Source: a bacterium UBP12_UBA5184
GTDB lineage: Bacteria > Vulcanimicrobiota > Vulcanimicrobiia > Vulcanimicrobiales > Vulcanimicrobiaceae
Direction of reading: 5' to 3'
Assembly: GCA_002413145.1 (NCBI GenBank)
Contig: DHWK01000032.1
Span: forward strand, 308 to 7,969
Length of the DNA stretch: 7,662 bases
In this document: positions 5,996 to 7,662 of the stretch, in pieces
Position numbering within the stretch: position 1 is the stretch's first letter
How the letters are laid out: every line of letters begins with the position of its first letter
Program-made: the position numbers and the translations under genes
The notes under the pieces: generated by a model
Database searches by the model: none
What the model saw: the letters and a program-made list of their open reading frames with translations, nothing else
Told to the model about the DNA's origin: nothing

Positions 5996-5996
5996 G

Positions 5997-6068
5997 TGGG
6001 CACGGTTGGGATTGAACCAACGACCCCCCGCGTGTGAAGCGGATGCTCTCCCACTGAGCTACGCGCCC
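5997..6068 (-). tRNA. tRNA-Val(CAC)
   Basis: Acceptor arms GGGCGCG and CGTGCCC pair with one G-U wobble. The D arm is GCTC-AGTGGGA-GAGC. The anticodon stem TCCGC/GCGGG holds the loop TTCACAC, giving anticodon CAC, which reads GTG. The T arm is GTTGG-TTCAATC-CCAAC and the discriminator is A. CCA is encoded next (5996-5994). First gene of a Val-Asp tRNA unit, directly downstream of a recognisable promoter. Confidence 0.96.
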
Positions 6069-6084
6069 TTGCCCTCCGGAGCGC

Positions 6085-6113
6085 AGTGTACCGCATGGGG
6101 TTAGCCTTGTCCA
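6085..6113 (-). promoter_or_regulatory. Sigma70-type promoter of the tRNA-Val/tRNA-Asp unit
   Basis: On the minus strand TGGACA (6113-6108, 5 of 6 matches to TTGACA) is followed after exactly 17 nt by TACACT (6090-6085, 4 of 6 matches to TATAAT with the key T-A....T). A start near 6078 would leave a leader of about 10 nt before tRNA-Val. The sequence after the -10 box, GCGCTCC, is a GC-rich discriminator of the kind seen at stable-RNA promoters under stringent control. This is the clearest promoter in the window. Confidence 0.7.
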
Positions 6114-6208
6114 TGCCGCCGGAGCGAACGGCCACACCGAAAAGCGGGCGGCGCGGCGCGTCTTTGGGAGGTCTGACGAGTCCCTTTTTCGATATTCGGA
6201 TCAGCAGC

Positions 6209-6625
6209 ATGCTGGCAGGCTACCGTTACGTCCGGCGCTTTCGCGTCCCGTTCGCCGACATCGACATGTTACGCCACGTCAACAACACGGCCTACATTCG
6301 TTGGGCCGAAGAGATTCGTAGCGAGTACTTCGTCGAGGTCCTGGCTGAAGACATCACGAGTTCCAGGGGAATCATCATGGCACGCCTGAGCGCGGATTAC
6401 GAGGTGGCGGCGTATTATCGCGAGCAGGTCGCGATCGGTTGCCGCGTCAGCCGTTTCGGACGCAAATCGTTCGACTTCTCATACGAGGTCTGGAGTGAAG
6501 ATCGCGAATTGCGCTGCGCCACGATTCTGACGACGATCGTCGCGATGAATTACGAAACCAACGCTTCGATCGTCATCCCCGAGGAGTGGCGAACCAAAGT
6601 CGCGGCCTTCGAAGAGCCGCTGTAA
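6209..6625 (+). CDS. Hotdog-fold acyl-CoA thioesterase, YbgC/FadM (4HBT) type
   Basis: Small cytoplasmic thioesterases of this fold hydrolyse acyl- or hydroxyacyl-CoA (or acyl-ACP) thioesters. From the ATG at 6209 the protein has 138 residues, the normal length. The signature FADIDMLRHVNNTAYIRWAEEIR (15-37) matches the 4HBT active-site motif, with D19 in the position of the catalytic aspartate and HVNN before the long hotdog helix. Beta strands follow (ADYEVAAYYREQVAIGCRVSRFGRKSFDFSYEVW). An in-frame ATG at 6086 would add 41 unrelated residues that cover the divergent tRNA promoter, so 6209 is preferred. A weak GGA (6198-6200) precedes it by 8 nt. Substrate chain length cannot be read from sequence. 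It is followed after 54 bp by the DUF5069 gene on the same strand, separated by a small hairpin. Confidence 0.93.
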   Translation: MLAGYRYVRRFRVPFADIDMLRHVNNTAYIRWAEEIRSEYFVEVLAEDITSSRGIIMARLSADYEVAAYYREQVAIGCRVSRFGRKSFDFSYEVWSEDRELRCATILTTIVAMNYETNASIVIPEEWRTKVAAFEEPL

Positions 6626-6639
6626 CCTCGGCGCACCCC

Positions 6640-6655
6640 CCGACCGGGAGGTCGG
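6640..6655 (+). other. Small GNRA-loop hairpin between the thioesterase and DUF5069 genes
   Basis: CCGACC and GGTCGG form a perfect 6-bp stem closed by the loop GGGA, which fits the stable GNRA tetraloop class. It begins 15 nt after the thioesterase stop. Only ACGCTTGTTTC follows, so it would be a weak terminator at best and may instead protect an mRNA end. Confidence 0.4.
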
Positions 6656-6679
6656 ACGCTTGTTTCGAAAGCTGACGGC

Positions 6680-7132
6680 ATGGAACCGATCTATCCGCTG
6701 ATCAGCTCGGCCGCCAAAGGCCCGCTCGGCGTCTGCCACCTCCCGCGTCTCTGGCTCAAGATTTTGCTTTTCGCCTGCGGCCGCTTGCCCGAAGGCTACC
6801 GTCACGGGGAGGGCGGCTTCGACGAATTCACGACGACGAATCTCGGGCTCGATCGCGACGCCTTCGTCGCGTACATCGAAACCGAGAAGCCCGGTTATCA
6901 ACAGCTCGAAGCGTGGGTCAAAAAGCACGCGACGAAGCTCGATCCGGCCTCGATCGCGGAGCACAACGAAGCGATCCTCACGCGCCGGATGCGCGACGAG
7001 ATAGCGATCCCGCGTCGCGCGGAACTCGGGTTGGCCGAGAGCGACGACCTCTGGAACGCCGTCGGCCTGAACGACCTCGACGATTGGTCGAGCGTCCATA
7101 AGGAAGTCGTCAGCGGTGGAATCAGCGTGTGA
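6680..7132 (+). CDS. DUF5069 family protein
   Basis: The 150-residue product matches the layout of DUF5069, a family with no established function. It has an N-terminal GxxxLPR-type segment (LGVCHLPRLWLKILLFACGRLPEGYR, 16-41), then the D..F....LGLD.D.F..YI block (48-66), an AWVK helix (78-81) and IAEHNEAILTRRM (92-104). The tail contains a W..VGLNDLDDWSSVH segment as in other members, where it reads like 'D..DLLDADEG'. It is soluble by sequence: no signal peptide, and the LWLKILLFA stretch is too short and charged to be a secure membrane segment. The start is the ATG at 6680, with no strong ribosome binding site. Its stop codon overlaps the GTG start of the next gene (GTGA, 7129-7132), so the two are probably translated together. 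Confidence 0.8.
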   Translation: MEPIYPLISSAAKGPLGVCHLPRLWLKILLFACGRLPEGYRHGEGGFDEFTTTNLGLDRDAFVAYIETEKPGYQQLEAWVKKHATKLDPASIAEHNEAILTRRMRDEIAIPRRAELGLAESDDLWNAVGLNDLDDWSSVHKEVVSGGISV

Positions 7133-7662
7133 TCGGCCGCGCCCCGTATCTCGCCCTTGCCGTCGCGCTGGCGCTCGGATCCGCCCCTGCGGTCGCGCAA
7201 CCGGAAGATCCGTACGCGTCTGGTCCGTGGCACTATCGTTCGATTCGCTGCGTCGATACGGCGGTTGTCTCGGTGACGCCGCGCCTCGGAAATCCGGGAC
7301 AAACGAAGTTCACCGCACGGGATTTTCAAATGAGCGGCGTCAGCGTCACGTTCAAGACGACGCTCGGTTCTGATCCCGCGCTGGCGGCGGCGCCGGTGAC
7401 CGTCACGCACTACCAAGGCAGCCCCGAGAACAAGACCATGCAGGCCGAACGCGCCGGCGACAAAGTGCAAGTCTGTCTCGTCAGCGTCCCGGCTCCAACC
7501 CAATATTGCGATCCGGACAAAGACCCGCGCGGCCGCATCTATCGCGTCTACGACTATCGCCAAAAAACGCAGTATTCCGGCGGCAGCCAGCACGGCTGCG
7601 GCGGGGGGGGAAAACAGAAAGCAACAAGAGAAACACCTGACCGGTATAAAAAGGGAGGGGGC
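7129..7662 (+). CDS. Secreted protein of unknown function, 3' end unreliable
   Basis: Translation from the GTG at 7129 overlaps the DUF5069 stop by four bases (GTGA), with GGTGGA at 7115-7120 ending 8 nt upstream as a ribosome binding site. The product starts with a clear signal peptide (MIGRAPYLALAVALALGSAPAVA, likely cleavage after residue 23). The mature part is beta-rich, with WHYRSIRCVDTAVVSVTPRLG and FTARDFQMSGVSVTFKTTLG. It has four cysteines (41, 116, 127, 157), which could form two disulfides outside the cytoplasm. It ends in YSGGSQHGCGG. I do not recognise a family. From base 7603 the frame stays open but turns into an 8-G run and A-rich codons (KQKATRETPDRYKKGGG) unlike the rest, so the true stop probably lay close to 7605 and the last ~19 residues should not be trusted. 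Confidence 0.75.
   Translation, partial: MIGRAPYLALAVALALGSAPAVAQPEDPYASGPWHYRSIRCVDTAVVSVTPRLGNPGQTKFTARDFQMSGVSVTFKTTLGSDPALAAAPVTVTHYQGSPENKTMQAERAGDKVQVCLVSVPAPTQYCDPDKDPRGRIYRVYDYRQKTQYSGGSQHGCGGGGKQKATRETPDRYKKGGG
7603..7662. other. Probable low-quality contig-end sequence
   Basis: From 7603 there are eight G in a row, then AAAACAGAAA and further A-rich sequence ending in GGGAGGGGGC. The preceding coding sequence is GC-rich with C/G third positions, while this part uses AGA, ACA, GAA and AAA codons. The abrupt change at a G run, right at the end of the record, points to sequencing or assembly noise and not to biology. Confidence 0.6.

Noticed and set aside
6479..7593. Two long overlapping minus-strand frames opposite the thioesterase, DUF5069 and secreted-protein genes
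   Set aside because: No recognisable protein features, and they lie opposite genes with ribosome binding sites, family motifs and a signal peptide.
1..7662. A new multi-gene system such as a defence island, prophage or biosynthetic cluster
   Set aside because: The genes are housekeeping or scattered single-function genes on alternating strands, with no integrase, transposase, phage or nuclease-effector features.

Overview
This is a gene-dense stretch of a high-GC (about two thirds by eye) bacterial chromosome. Nothing in it looks like a mobile element, CRISPR array, toxin-antitoxin pair or defence cluster. The housekeeping genes (recG, hisF, hisIE, five tRNAs) show it is chromosomal. The mix of a DUF5069 protein, a lipoprotein beta-propeller built of 'SGN.AP...SGSNT' repeats and scattered single tRNAs recalls deep-branching soil phyla such as Eremiobacterota/Vulcanimicrobiota. 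That placement is an impression, not a demonstration. The last ~60 bases look like low-quality contig-end sequence.

Layout. Bases 1-2401 (minus strand) hold a compact run hisF > hisIE > recG (recG incomplete at base 1). hisF and hisIE overlap by 14 bp, and recG begins at or next to the hisIE stop with no ordinary start codon. Upstream on the same strand are tRNA-Gly(CCC) and tRNA-Cys(GCA) (2450-2599). A YceI-family exported protein (2712-3302, plus) runs tail to tail into a MarR-family regulator (3299-3727, minus), and their stop codons overlap. The MarR gene is divergent from a 50-residue CxxC/HxxxxH protein (3872-4024, plus), with a candidate operator between them. tRNA-Phe(GAA) follows at 4081-4153 (minus).

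Bases 4212-5801 (minus) carry a six-repeat NHL-like beta-propeller lipoprotein and, upstream of it, a YdjA-type nitroreductase. Further upstream on the same strand is a tRNA-Val(CAC)/tRNA-Asp(GTC) pair driven by a clear sigma70-type promoter (6085-6113). A 12-bp perfect hairpin separates the tRNAs from the nitroreductase. Bases 6209-7662 (plus) hold a hotdog-fold thioesterase, a DUF5069 protein and a secreted protein of unknown function that starts inside the DUF5069 stop codon and runs off the window.

How the genes work together. HisF and HisIE are consecutive players in histidine synthesis: HisIE makes the substrate chain from PR-ATP that, after HisA, HisF/HisH closes to imidazole-glycerol phosphate. 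RecG is a branched-DNA helicase that probably shares their transcript. The other proteins do not form an obvious pathway. I found no convincing new multi-gene system. The points worth following are the recG start, the MarR/small-protein divergent pair, the tRNA trailer hairpins, and the DUF5069-secreted protein coupling.
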